DNA of 59,628 nt. Origin: Oopsacas minuta (Eukaryota; Porifera; Hexactinellida; Lyssacinosida; Leucopsacidae). A program made the position numbers and the translations under genes. The notes under the pieces were generated by a model. The model was not told where the DNA came from, did no database searches, and saw only the letters and a list, made by a program, of their open reading frames with translations. Location: contig JAKMXF010000345.1 of assembly GCA_024704765.1 (NCBI GenBank), positions 204,397 to 264,024 of the forward strand, written 5' to 3'. Below, one piece after another: positions 46,139 through 58,613 of this stretch. The stretch's first letter is position 1. The number at the start of each line of letters is the position of its first letter.

Positions 46139-46876
46139 CAGCGTTTCTTAACCTTTTCATACCTCAGCACCCCTTATAGTCAGTCTTGGCAATTCAGCAC
46201 CCCTTACATGAATCTACAAGTAGTACAGTGCCCCTCTGTAACTGTAACAAGGATGAAATAAGACAAATAACACACTGTTTCATAATTGATTGTATTTACA
46301 TAAATTACTCCATTAAAAATCCAACTCAATCAGAAAGAAAATGTAACTTTAGACATCACGAACATACCTCCACGATTATTCAGGAGGGCAGAGAAATCAT
46401 ATTTCACATATTCACCACTCCATTTGCGTATTTTTGATATTTTAGAATTTACTGATATCTAAATCACAAAAATACTTATATGGAATCCAGTTCCATAGAA
46501 CTGAACCGGTTGTACTTTACGCACAGTTTTATTTTTCAGCTTATGGGTCCGTTTTAAATACTGATTTCCTTATATGGAAGTTCAGTTCCATGGAACTGGA
46601 TTCCATACCAGTATAATTATTCCCTATCACAATTCTGTGACAGAAAAGAACTCGAGTAAGTAACACAGAAAAGAATAAAAGTTAAATACAATTAATTCAT
46701 AGCCAGACATTACTGTATTTAGTAAAGACAGCTGAATGTTTCGATATTTATCCTGAAGCATCTGCCAGCCTGAAATGTTATCTAGAATCTAAACAAAAAC
46801 ATCGTACAGCACATAGCAGAATCCTTATCCAGCACCCCCTAAAATCGATGTCAGCACCCCAGCTTAAGAAACGCTG
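46139..46876. mobile_element. hAT-like element nested in 45826-47023
   Basis: Ends CAGCGTTTCTTAA..TTAAGAAACGCTG, perfect 8-bp duplication GAATATGA at 46131-46138 and 46877-46884. Sub-terminal 'cagcacccc' motifs repeat at both ends. It contains a further inverted repeat at 46480-46607. Confidence 0.9.
46480..46607. repeat. Third-level inverted repeat inside the nested element
   Basis: Left arm tatggaatccagttccatag and a right arm that is its complement with one difference, about 27 bp each, around a 70-bp centre. Probably another miniature element inserted in the hAT-like one, or an internal palindrome of it. Confidence 0.6.
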
Positions 46877-47350
46877 GAATATGATGTTCAAATTCGGTTA
46901 ATGGGGATTTTTTATCCCGATTAACCGATCCAATGTCCCAATTATCCAACGATTTTCTATGTAAAAATTTGTTCCCACATAATTGTACCGTTTAAGCGGA
47001 TATCGATTAAGTGGCTTCCACTGTAATACGAATTGTGTAATATTCAGAATCAGAATATTAACCATTATGGACTGACTACTGTACAATTTGAACAAAGATG
47101 AATTTTCAAAGAACATAAAAATTCTTTAGTGGAGTTAACTAGCAATCATTTTACTAGCCTTAAGTAAATCGTAAAAGAATGCTCGGATAAGCGACTAAAG
47201 AAAAATATATAAGTATGCATAGCAGGACCAATAATTTCATTAGCTACTGATGCACTATTCAGGGCCAACTGGGCTGGGTCATGGCCAGACCAATATAATT
47301 ACGAGAAGTGGTTCATATATAAAATACAAAATATCTAAATTGAACATAAT

Positions 47351-50300
47351 CTAAACAGATTCCTGTTGTTTTTGATACTCAAAAACGCTTCCACTCAATA
47401 CTCCATGTTTCTTGATATTACCTACCGGTCTGGTCTGCCGGTCACGGACATCACCATATCCTCCGCCGCCAGGTGTGCATAACCGCAGAGAATCACCTGC
47501 TAGTACATCAACTGCGGTTTTTCCACCTAGATTAACCTTCCTACCATTAGTTTGTATTAAAATATTCAATCCTGAGTGACCATCTTCCCCTCCATTCATT
47601 CCGTAAGGTCTGAAAACTCTCCGTTCTGTGAGCAAACATAATTTTAACTTTTTTCGGAACATAATCTCCCTGACAACTCCATCTCCACCTTGGAATTCAC
47701 CATCACCTCCAGTGTTTGGATTTAAATGGAATGCGCGGAGAATGAGTGGATAACGCTGTTCCAAAACTTCAGGATCTGTTATCCGCGTGTTTGTCATGTG
47801 ACTATGTGTACCAGATCTATAATAGAAATACAGTTTACATCCAAGATAATTTTAAGTTTCAAAATATAGACAATATAAACGAACACACGAAGATACAAGT
47901 ACGATTAAGAAAGATAAAGAAACAGACACAATACTCGTATCAATTAAGACTTAACCAAATACGGCCGGGAAAATGTGTGATTTCATGACGTCAGAAAGGT
48001 GCTCAAATCTCTTTTTAGGTACGGGAATTGGTAAAATTTCAGTATTACTTTTCATTACGATCGTAAAACTCAACCATAATCGGTTAAAAGGTAATTTTGA
48101 ATATTCCTGTGCCATGAAGTGGTCAATTTGGGCCATTAAGGCCGCATTTTGAGGCGTTGCCATGGTTTTGAGACAAGGACGGCCATGCCGGGCACTTTTT
48201 CAAAGTGAGAGAGCTCCGCCCTCTCAGTTTTGTGGAAAATTACTTGCAAAATCAAAATTCAAAGTAACTCCTACCTATAACTAATGTATTTTTCATCTTA
48301 TATTTCTTTGGAAAAACATGGCAGGAGACCTCGTCTCTGTATTTCCATTAAACAAACAAACAAACAACAATATATGATTAATATGAACAATCATAGCTAT
48401 GGAACACTCAATTAAAACAAATAAACAGACAAACAAATGAATACGCAAACATATGAACAAACAAAACAAATCAACAAACAACAAATCAACAAACAACAAA
48501 GTAACAATGAGTAAATAAAATAAACAACTGTACCTTCCATCCCATCCTGGACCAGCACCCACACCACCAGCTACAGTTTCATAATATCCATGAGTATCAT
48601 CTCCTAATGTGAGATTATTCATACAGCCCTGAGAAGCTGCACACACATTAAACGCCTTCAATACTACATCTACAATACGTTGTGACGTCAGAACATTACC
48701 ACCTACTACTGCTGCAATGTCTGACGGAGATAGAAGTGTATTTGGAGGGATTTTAAGTGTGACCGGTTTTAAACAGCCTTGATTTAAAGGTATATCACTA
48801 CCTACCATTGCTCTGAGACAGTATATTATTGCTGCTAGTGTTACAGCACGTGGTGCATTTGTGTTGTTGTAAACCTCCATTCCAGTACCAGTAAAGTCAA
48901 ATATTGCGTCACCTGTATGGAAGTATGGAATTGTGAATAATACAAGATTGGCTACCGAAATATCAGAATGAAACTATCGAAAATGACATATAGCCTGATA
49001 TCTACCTAAAATAATTCTATATTTTCGATATGTATTTATGACATTGGGTAACTTAGATAAAGTTACTATTACGGAAATTTAATCGATATTGATAATCGCC
49101 AAACCTTGCAAAAGGGCTGCTTAATGTGAGCCCTTATGAACGAAAACCTTCTTAATAACAAATTGACTTATATTAAGGAAAAGCAATTATATTACTACGC
49201 AAAATATTTAGGCCAAATTCCTACACCTGCTACCAATATTTAGATGAATTTTTAGGTAGAATCCAAGTGTCTTATTTTAGTGTAACTCCTATAGGGAGAT
49301 GACCTAATGGCATGGTCGCAATGTGCGATGTCCGTAAGTCATTCCGCCTGGCCGTGTGAAATCTAGCAATCTGATTAGCATTAAAACTGGCACGTATATA
49401 AACTTTGGGTTGGAGATTTGCACCTCGGGTATGAATATTTCTAAAGTGAAATTATCACACCTCTGGTGATTAATCATATTTTCACACCTTTCTGCTCATA
49501 TTTCAAAATAATACTAGAAATTTCGTTTCAGCTGTTAGTCACGATTAATCGATTTTATCGATTTCAATTTTGATTACACACCACAAAAAATGTAAAAATG
49601 ATCAAACCATTAACACTTCCGGTGAAACTACTTTGAAAATGTAAGTTTAAGAAATTGAATTGGGGAAATGAATATGATATGCGTGAAGATGTCACAAGAA
49701 TTTTAATTTTGCTATTTTCCAAGATGTTAACTCATTAACTAGATAATTAGAGGAAAAACATTAAAAATCAAATTTTACAAATGTATAATATATATTGAGA
49801 TTTTAAATATACTAAAGTGTATAATATTTGTGGGAATTTTCAAAGCATTTACATAATTCCTCCCTGAGATTCAGCCACTTTTATGTTTATACCACAAGTG
49901 GAACATATGACAGGGTCTCCACTAAATTATAGGATTCACAAATGACTTCAAATATATTCCTATTATTATTTATGGTTCATTTATCATGTCAAACTCATCT
50001 GTAGTCAATACGTAAGAAGTGGGGGGTTTTCCTGGTACAAACAGAAAAGTGGCTATATCTAAGGAAGGAATGATGTAAATGCTTTGAAAATTCGCACGAA
50101 TTTGTGACAACTTCACACAACATATTCATTTCCCCAATCCAACATGTCAAGTTTATATGTTCTATGAATTTCCACAGCCAAGTTGTTAATGGTTCGATCA
50201 TTTTGGGAGATATTTTGCAATTTGTGGTCGGAAATTTTATCACTACATGATTTGCCAAAGGATTAATCATTTCTAACACATTTGGCTTATACTTCGAATG

Positions 50301-53300
50301 ATATTCATTATTTGGTTTTAACGACTAATGATTTTGTTCATTGCTAAGAAACATGACCCCAGGGGCCCTAGCTGCACACCAGTATGTCGGTTGAATATTT
50401 TTGAAATTCGTAATTCAAAAGTTAGGTAAATAGTAAGTTTAGCTAGCGAATTAGGCCCCCTGACCCTATTCAAGTGAGTGTATATCCACTTTACTTGCTA
50501 CCACAGTACAATCACGATTAGTTATCCGAAGTCATTCGGACTGGTCAAAAGCGTTCGGATATTTTCTATCCTGATGATCAAGCAGGGAGGAGGGTCACTT
50601 GGGAGAGCTAACTCATAGGTGACTTCATTTTAAAATAGAGATTTTAGAAATACTCAATAACCCCCTCCACCAAGCACTTAATACTTCTCCGAAATTCTTG
50701 CCTTCGACCCCTACACCCCTCCAAAAAGTGCCTTTAGAACTCCTATATATGACAAATTTAATATTAATTCAACCCGATTTAGGTAATATTGGATTAGATT
50801 TCGATCTCAATAGACAATTCCAGCTCCAGAAGTTTCCGAACAAATAAAGTACAAAATATATATTCATGTCATGATCATATCCTAACAAGAGTTTATACAC
50901 ATGTATAGTAAATATTTGACTAAAAACATACGAAATCATGTAATATTAAGTGAAAAATAACAATAGAAATGTCTTTGCAGACAGACAGATAGTGCAGCTC
51001 AGGGATAATTATTTGTTTTTGTTTTTTTCAGGGGGGCACGCCCCTGACTCCTGTATAGATGAGTGTGAAGATTCTATGTAAAATAATCCCAAAATAATTA
51101 AGACAGTATCAACTGACGGTTAATAATTGAACTTGAATAATTCCCAAACCTTTGTATTTTGCTCTAAAAATATTTGCAAAGATTGTATGACTTTAGATAT
51201 TGCGTCAATGAATCTGAACTTCCTTGTTAGGAAATTACATGTCCTGTAATTTAAGTTAAAGCCCAAGCATGTCAGAATACCGAAATGCCAGGTACCTCAT
51301 GGCTAAATTCTAAAAATTGGACCCACCACCTGGCTAAAGGGTCCAATATTTCCGGAGTGACCCCCCCTGGATCGAGGTCTATTTTATAAATGGTGGAAAG
51401 GGAAGTGGGACAAGGGGTATATTCGAATAATCGAGGGTGCACTCAGGGTTTCATGCAACATTTATGAACCATACGCCTTAAATTTCCCCCTCAGTTTTCC
51501 GCGCGCCTAGAGTATACATATATTATTACGGTATGGGGGTCTTGCTCGAATTTTGACGCGCCTGTAGGCGCGTTGCATACGCCTGGATGAAACCTGGGTG
51601 CACCGTACCATCAACTTTAACAAACCTGTATTCTGATTAATCTCCACACTAAGTTGTATTGGAGTACCATCATCCATATGGTCAATAGATTCAGTACATG
51701 CTCTACCAGTTCTATTCTGAAAATCTTTAGCAAACTTCTTTAATACTTCTCTAACAGCTGTTTCAGCATTACTCTGTATATGTCCCATGTAAGCCTGTAC
51801 AATTGGCAGTGAGTATTCTTGTATTAGCTCTTCTATTAGAATTGCTCCTTTCTTGTTTGCTGCTATTTGTGCCTTTAAATCTGATAGATTATCACTAAGA
51901 GTTCTGGTGCCTAGAATTTACAACAAAACAAACAAACAAACAAACGAATAGACATCCAAACAGCATAGGCGTAGCTAGGGCGTTTCTGGCAATCCCAGAG
52001 AAATAGTCAGCAACCCCAGTGGCAGCCCCAAAGAGGAAAAGTTAGCTACGCCTCTGACAACCAAACAAGCAGATTGATAGACAGACAGACTGACTGACTG
52101 ACTGACTGACTGACTGACTGACTGACTGACTGACAGAGAGACAACAAAAACAAGCTTCTAATAGAGTTCGCATATTAGTTGCTCACTTCACAAGTCCTGT
52201 ACTACGTAATACCTCACCTGCTTGATTTAACAGTTCAGCGAGTTTATCTTCCAACAAAACACCTCTATCAATCATACGAAATGACTTAACACTCAATCCC
52301 TCCTGAGATATATCAGTAGAGAAAGGAGGCATACTACCTGGAGTTAGTCCGCCTATATCAGCATGATGTGCACGACTAGCAACAAAGAAAATAGGCTCAT
52401 TAACTCCAGTACGAAATACAGGTGTTATTACAGTTAAATCAGGTAGATGAGATCCTCCAGCAGATGGGTGATTAGATAGAAATACGTCACCTGACTGCAT
52501 ATCCTCTCTGTGTAGTATCATTTGGTATTGTACAGCTTCTTGCATTGCACCTGGGTAAGAAATCAGATAATATGTAGAACATGGTTTGTGTAGGTTTCCA
52601 GGTGTGTAGTAATAGCCAATTGATGGTAATCGTGATGTAATTGTACTTATAATACAGGTGATTGTAGTACAGTAGAACTTGGATAATATGTATCCGTCGG
52701 GAAGCAAAATTTGGTACGCACAAACCAAAGTACTTCTTATTCGAATGTTCTTTATATACAATTACAGAGGAGTCTCCGAATAACTGGCACATTGGGGACA
52801 TGGCTTCTGTCCGTTGTAGAGAATTGTCCGCTCCTCGGAGACTGCTTAAGTATTAATTACAAGCTTGGCAAATTCAATCGGTGCCACAAGGTTTGTCCAT
52901 TGTAGGGGGTTGTCCGCATCTCGGAGTGTCCGTTTTGGGAGACTCCACTGTAGACAAAATTGATAATCAGTATTCGAGAAAAGTAAGTACTAGCCGAATT
53001 CTATTGTAATGAATTACTTGAATAATGTGAAAACGTTCATTTATTACTGTTGACTTATTGGGATCAGCAGAATAATATAAAGGAAATTGTACCGATGTAA
53101 ATAGCATAGCAATTATAATTATAATTAGGTGTAATTCCGTAGTAGGTATAACAGATTATTAGTGGGGGCCTTCAAAACTGTATATTGCAAAACATTTAGC
53201 CTCAATGTATCCATAGAAACCATCTGTACTATCGTTTTGTATATTATGTACACTTATAAGTCTGAATTCTGAAATATTAAAAATAGCTAAAATGGAAATT

Positions 53301-56300
53301 TCACTTTAGAAGAGTGGGGCCTAGTTTGCAACATCCAAAATGTACATACCTGAGAATTATCAATGTTTTGGGCATGCAAAATAATCTACTTGTTCATCAT
53401 CCCGATTTTTCCCACCTGTGCAATTATTTCATGTATTATTAACGCCATACAAGTAAAATTAATAGAGGCGCTGCATTTGTCAGCAGACAAAAATTACTTG
53501 CATCCGTCAGAATCTTTGCAGTATACCATTTGTCAGATTAGTAAAGAGTATTGACTTTAATAACTGATTTATGTGTATTTTGCTTACTATTCTTAGTATA
53601 GTGAAGAGCTTTTCACGTCGGAGTAGTGTCAGCATTGGTCCTGGAGCGGGATGTTTTAAGGACGTTTGACTACCTAATGATAGTTGGTCAAAATATGGAC
53701 AAATGCAGACTGCTAAGATTCTGATAAATGCAACTGGTTTGTCTAACAAATGCGGGCTTACTATTTACCTACAAATTGCTCTTTACTCAGTATGCCTTCC
53801 CGCCCCTCACTCAGTTTCCTAGAAATCATGGTTCATGGATGACAAACAACTAAATTACATTGCGTACATCGTACATGGCCTAATCAGAAATATAGATTTC
53901 GCAGGATAGCCAGACACACTGATGTGCCTGTCGTCCTTGATAATACAAATAAGTAAATAACAACAAAATATATTACCTAAATGTACAGGGATATGAGGAG
54001 CATTAGCAACAAGCCCTCCATCACGTCCAAATAAGGCACAGCTAAAATCCAACCTTTCCTTAATATTAGTAGAAATGGAAGTTCGTTGTAACATACGTCC
54101 CATTTGTTCTGCTATACTCATGAAACGATGAGAGAAGATTGACAATTGCACAGCGTCTATCGTATTTCCCTCTACAGAAGGGATGGATGTATTGGAGAGG
54201 GAAATGTCTATTTTGATACTACCGTTTTGTGATATAATCGCTTGACAATTTTCCTCGATTAATACCGTGGAATTTTGGTCAAGAATAATCGCAGGCCCTT
54301 GAATAGAATCTGTACTTTTTAAATTATCAAGATTGTATACTGGTGTGTCAATATAACCACGCGAAAAGTAGCACTTTGTTACTGCAACAGGATCTACGGA
54401 TGAAGATTGACCGTGTATTTCGGGTAGTTTTGGTAATTTAGATTTCCCACTCACTCTAACACGAATGTCATCAACAAATACTTCCCTCTCAATCAAAATA
54501 AACCCAAACTCAGTTTTGTATCTTGAAAGAAATGTTTCTTTATACAACGCGAGTTTACAAGAACTTTTTGACATTTCAATATTCGTGAATGGTTCACACA
54601 TCAATGCATGGTCAGTACCTGCATACCTCAAATGTAAAAAACTAGTAATTTCAAGGTTACTTTTCGTGAATCCTTTCTTTTCAAGTTTCTCCACACAAAT
54701 ATACGTCAATTTTCCAATACGTTCATCAATGTATTTGAAATTAGCCTCATTATAAGCCAAGTTACAAGGTTCTTGCTCATCCTCGACCACATCAGCTAGC
54801 GCAATACCATAAGCAGATAGAATACCAGAATATTTGTGTACGTATACAGTTTGTATGCCAAGTTTAGTTGCAATAGAACAAGCATGCTGACCACCTGCTC
54901 CACCGAAACAGGCTAACACATGTTTTGAAGTGTCAAATCCTTTTCCTTGTGTAAGTGCACGAATAGGACGACACATTGTTTCATTTGCTACATCAAGAAA
55001 TCCCATTGCAATCTCTTCAACCGACATTTGTGTTGAATTTATCTCAGAAAGATGGGAATTAATTTCCTCAGCGAGAATATCAAAGTTTACTTTTGTTGCT
55101 GAAACATTCAAAGGTTCGTCTTCATTTTTACCAAATATTTTTGGGAAGAAATCAGGAATAAGTCTTCCTAAAATAAGATTTGCATCTGTTACAGTGAGTG
55201 GACCATGTTTTCCGTATGAAGAAGGACCTGGGTTTGCACCTGCGCTATCTGGACCTACTGTAAGTAATCCGTTACGAAAGAACAATCTAGAACCTCCTCC
55301 AGCTGCCACAGTGTTGATGTCCAGTTGTGGAGCCTTGAGGAAGGAACTAGAAATAAGTATCAGAAAATTTTCAATTTATTGAAAAATGATACAACTGAAC
55401 TTGACAACATTGTCACAAAGATATTTAAAATATGTTTAAAGATAAACCCGATACACATACTGACCAAACCTGACAAACGTGACGAAACTATGTTGTCAAA
55501 TTAATCAAATTTTGAAGGTTCTAATGTGGCAAAATGCCTATATTAAATATGGAAATCCGAATGTGGATTTAGTGACTACCTTTGGGAGAGGATCAAGGTC
55601 ATTACTTACAAATTTTAGATGTTGAGGAAGGATTGATTCATAGAACATATTTAAATGCATTTTCATTAAGAGGGGATCAAGGTCTTTGCCTAAGAATTTT
55701 GATGCCGTGGAATGCTTTTTGCACTAGTTCAACACATTTTAATTGGGAGCGGAACAGTATCTTTATATACAATTTATAGATGTTGGCTAAGGATTATTTT
55801 GTACTAGTTAAACACAATTCCATTGGGAGGGGATCAGGTTTATATTCCAAAATTTTGATGTTGAGACAGTATAAATTCCCACAAGTTCCGCATGCGGAAT
55901 TACTATGTATTTATCTCTTTGATCCCGTATGCGGATTTACATTTGTTATAGCTCGCAAAATGGCAAGAGTAATATTTCTGGTTGAATCGAATCCAATAAT
56001 TCTACTCATATAGATTGCACGTGTTGCTATTGTCCTTTTATACCATACAGTGGTGGTAAACTAGTAATGAAATATTTCTATCCAAAATGAATGAGAATTC
56101 CAGAAGGGTGAGAGCCATTAACTTAATAATTATAATATAACTTGATGTCAAGAAATAGATTAAACATAATATTATCAACTGCCCTTTTAGCTCCATTTTT
56201 CAACCGCCAATACGGGAAAAAGAAGAGAGGCCGAATTATTTTTAGGACTGGAATAAGGCTGAATTAAATATGGCCGAAAAAATTCTGATTTGACTAATTT

Positions 56301-58613
56301 ATGATTAACAATGAATTTTGAAAATAAACATGCCTGATATCTCAAATAAATTCATCCCATCTTGTTCGAACTAAAATATCCTGTAGATGAATATCTTAAC
56401 CTTCTATTCAAAGACTGCTTTATCTGATCCATCTTTTACTGTTTGAAATTTTGAGTACATAATTCATAATTCTTTGCCATTTTCAATGAATTAGTTAACT
56501 AAGGCCCGAATTGTGACGGGAATTTTTATCGAAAATTTGTAAATAATGTTAAAGATATAATTGATGAATTTGTATATTTTAGTTCACTGTTTTAAGTGTA
56601 GAAAATAATTTACTTTTCGATCTTATTCCGGTTTGAAGATCCAGCATTATTCCAGTCCAAAAATAATTCGGCCTTATTCAAATCTTGTTTTTGGCTTTAT
56701 TCTGGTTTTAAAATTCGGCTTCACTCAGTCAACTCACCAAAATGTGTCAAAGAATGTCCGGCCCAGAGACTGGTAGTACACTCAGGGTTATGTGTTTTTG
56801 TTCTTTCAGGGACACCCCGTGTAGATGCCGCAATACACCAGACCCTGACTGATTTTGGACTCCTGGATCTGAGAAATATTTCAGGATATTCAATTATTTG
56901 TCCCCTACTAAACTTCATGTTTTAACCTCCAATAATATGGATAAAATTCTAAATTATTATCCTAATATTACCCCTTATCTAACTTTTGAGACGAGATCTT
57001 TAGCATCAATTTGAAATATGTGCAAATAAGGTGTAAAATATGATAAATTATATGATAAATCATGTAGATATAGATTTTAAAATGTCAAATTTGGAATCTA
57101 TATACTTGGTAACCCCTGACAAGCAGTTAACAATAATACAAATACACAATTTACTTAAATAATTGTTGGTAAAGAAACAAAAGTCAAATTCACATTGTAA
57201 ATAACAATAATTTCCATACGGGTTGGGTATTCGCTGAACTACTCGCTGAGTTCTTTTTATATCTCACCAATTTTCATGTTAATCGGACTGTTAGATTTCG
57301 CAAAGGCCGCGAGGATGGACGTACTGACGTCGTACATCGTCTATGCCATTAGGGCACCTACCCCAAAAATGAAATCGTCCAACTACGTATTTGTTAGGCA
57401 TGACTAGGTTGTGGAAATATTATATTCTATGTTCGCCAGATCCCAAGGCTAGCGAAAACTCACCTCCCGTCCAGATTTTACCTTCGCTCTATTTTACTCG
57501 TATACAAATGCTCGTGATTAATTAGGTAACACTCACCTGTATGGTAACACCTGCAGTAGTAGTCTCGAAGACATGCTCATAACTCCCAGCATATCTGCTT
57601 ACATCAGTTGAAGTACCTCCCATATCAAAACCTATAACAGCACGAGGTCTACTATCACTATCAGTGAACTCCTCCTCAAGTTGACATGTAGTTACTGCGT
57701 GACCTACAACACCACCTGCAGGGCCAGACAATATAGCACGTGAACCAAAGAACTCACTCATTGGAGTCAAACCTCCGTCTGACTGCATAAATAATACGTT
57801 TACATTCCGAAGGCGATCTGAGAAACCGTTTGAGAAATTTTCAACATACTCACGTATACCAGGAGTTAGATATGCATCAGCACATGCAGTAAATCCACGA
57901 GGTACTGCCTTACGCATAGCTATAACACTAGAAGAGAGAGATACATTACGAAAACCAAGTTCTTTCGCGATATTACCAACTTGAATTTCATGCTGGGGGT
58001 ATAAATATGAATGTAAGAATACCACAGCTAAACTCTGTATGTCTCTCTGTAGTAAATCAGTTAAATCTTTACGAACAGCTGATTCATCAATAGGCTGCAA
58101 TATATACACTTTATGACCACTCTGTGTTGATTTGGAAACATAATTCTGGGATAACTCCAAACAACACTTGTCGTTGTCAAGGACTATCCTTTCATCTACT
58201 TCAATTACATCACTGTATAGATTATCAGGTGTCTGTACACTCAAGTCGAATAGATTTGGCCGCGATTGATTCCCTATGTGGAGAAGATCTCTGAATCCTT
58301 TGGTGACAACAAGCGCAGTTTTAGTACCTCTACGTTCTAGCAGCGCATTCGTAGCTATGGTTGTACCCATTCTTATATTGCCTATTAGGTCGGTTGGTAT
58401 GGGTTTATCCTTTGGATAATCAACACCGGTTTCTTGTGATAATATGCGTCTTATTGCCTCGCGTGGAGCATCCACATAGCGCTGTGTATCTTCTGATAAT
58501 AGTTTCATTACGTGTATCTTTCCATTAGGACATGTGGCGAATACATCTGTGAATGTACCGCCACGGTCAATTGAAAAATGGAACTTTGAATCAGATGATT
58601 GTGCAGAAGACAT
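47351..58613 (-). CDS. OPLAH: 5-oxoprolinase (ATP-hydrolysing), six exons
   Basis: Cytosolic enzyme of the gamma-glutamyl cycle: 5-oxo-L-proline + ATP + 2 H2O gives L-glutamate + ADP + Pi. Exons: 57537-58613, 53977-55333, 52218-52550, 51626-51910, 48534-48912, 47351-47816; all GT-AG, with phases that close exactly. The sum is 3,897 nt, 1298 residues plus stop, close to the ~1,288 of animal enzymes. The N-terminal hydantoinase-A half shows [52 protein letters not shown] and [12 protein letters not shown]. The hydantoinase-B half shows [61 protein letters not shown] and TPGGGGYGD. No lesion was seen. Introns contain MITEs and microsatellites. Start at 58613 ([19 protein letters not shown]) agrees with family N-termini. 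Confidence 0.95.
48341..48500. repeat. AAAC/AAAT-rich simple repeat in OPLAH intron 5
   Basis: Imperfect runs of 'aaacaaac', 'aaacaac' and 'aaataaac' immediately after the exon 5 donor. Confidence 0.8.
51444..51596. mobile_element. hAT-like MITE family 1, copy 3 (internally deleted)
   Basis: 153 bp, same ends as the copies at 39440 and 42118 but missing about 28 bp internally. Flanks GGTGCACT (51436-51443) and GGTGCACC (51597-51604), 7 of 8 match. It sits 30 bp from the OPLAH exon 51626-51910, inside the intron. Confidence 0.9.
51964..52056. mobile_element. Short MITE-like element in OPLAH intron 3
   Basis: Inverted ends CATAGGCGTAGCTA and tagctacgcctctg enclose 93 bp with 'aaccccag' and 'aatcccag' pieces. 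Target duplication unclear. Confidence 0.5.
52085..52134. repeat. (TGAC)n microsatellite in OPLAH intron 3
   Basis: Eleven or so copies of the tetranucleotide 'tgac', flanked by 'gacagaca' sequence. Confidence 0.95.
52765..52950. mobile_element. TA-flanked non-autonomous element in OPLAH intron 2
   Basis: Ends CAGAGGAGTCTCC and ggagactccactg (one mismatch), flanked by TA at 52763-52764 and 52951-52952. Sub-terminal 'ttgtccgc' motifs repeat. 186 bp, pogo/mariner-like. Confidence 0.75.

Larger units (their letters stand above)
45826..47023. mobile_element. Non-autonomous TA-flanked element carrying a nested hAT-like element
   Basis: Ends CAGTGGAAGCCGCTTAATCG and, on the right, cgattaagtggcttccactg (one-base offset), each beside TA. 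1,198 bp as it stands, of which 738 bp plus duplication is the nested insertion 46139-46876. 'cccgattaac' pieces recur inside. Confidence 0.8.

Noticed and set aside
51507-51625. C-terminal extension of the OPLAH exon 51626-51910 in frame
   Set aside because: It is intron sequence that includes a MITE; the GTTTGT donor at 51625 joins in phase to GTGACGCAATATTTG at 48912 as family alignment requires.
52183-52217. Extension of OPLAH exon 3 to [11 protein letters not shown]
   Set aside because: The donor CAG|GTGAGG at 52217 gives the correct phase into 51910 (GTRTLSDN); the extension breaks it.
56721-56918. 65-residue minus-strand frame inside OPLAH intron 1
   Set aside because: No similarity to hydantoinase domains and no matching splice phase. 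The composition is different from its neighbours and might be a transposon fragment, but it is too short to support.
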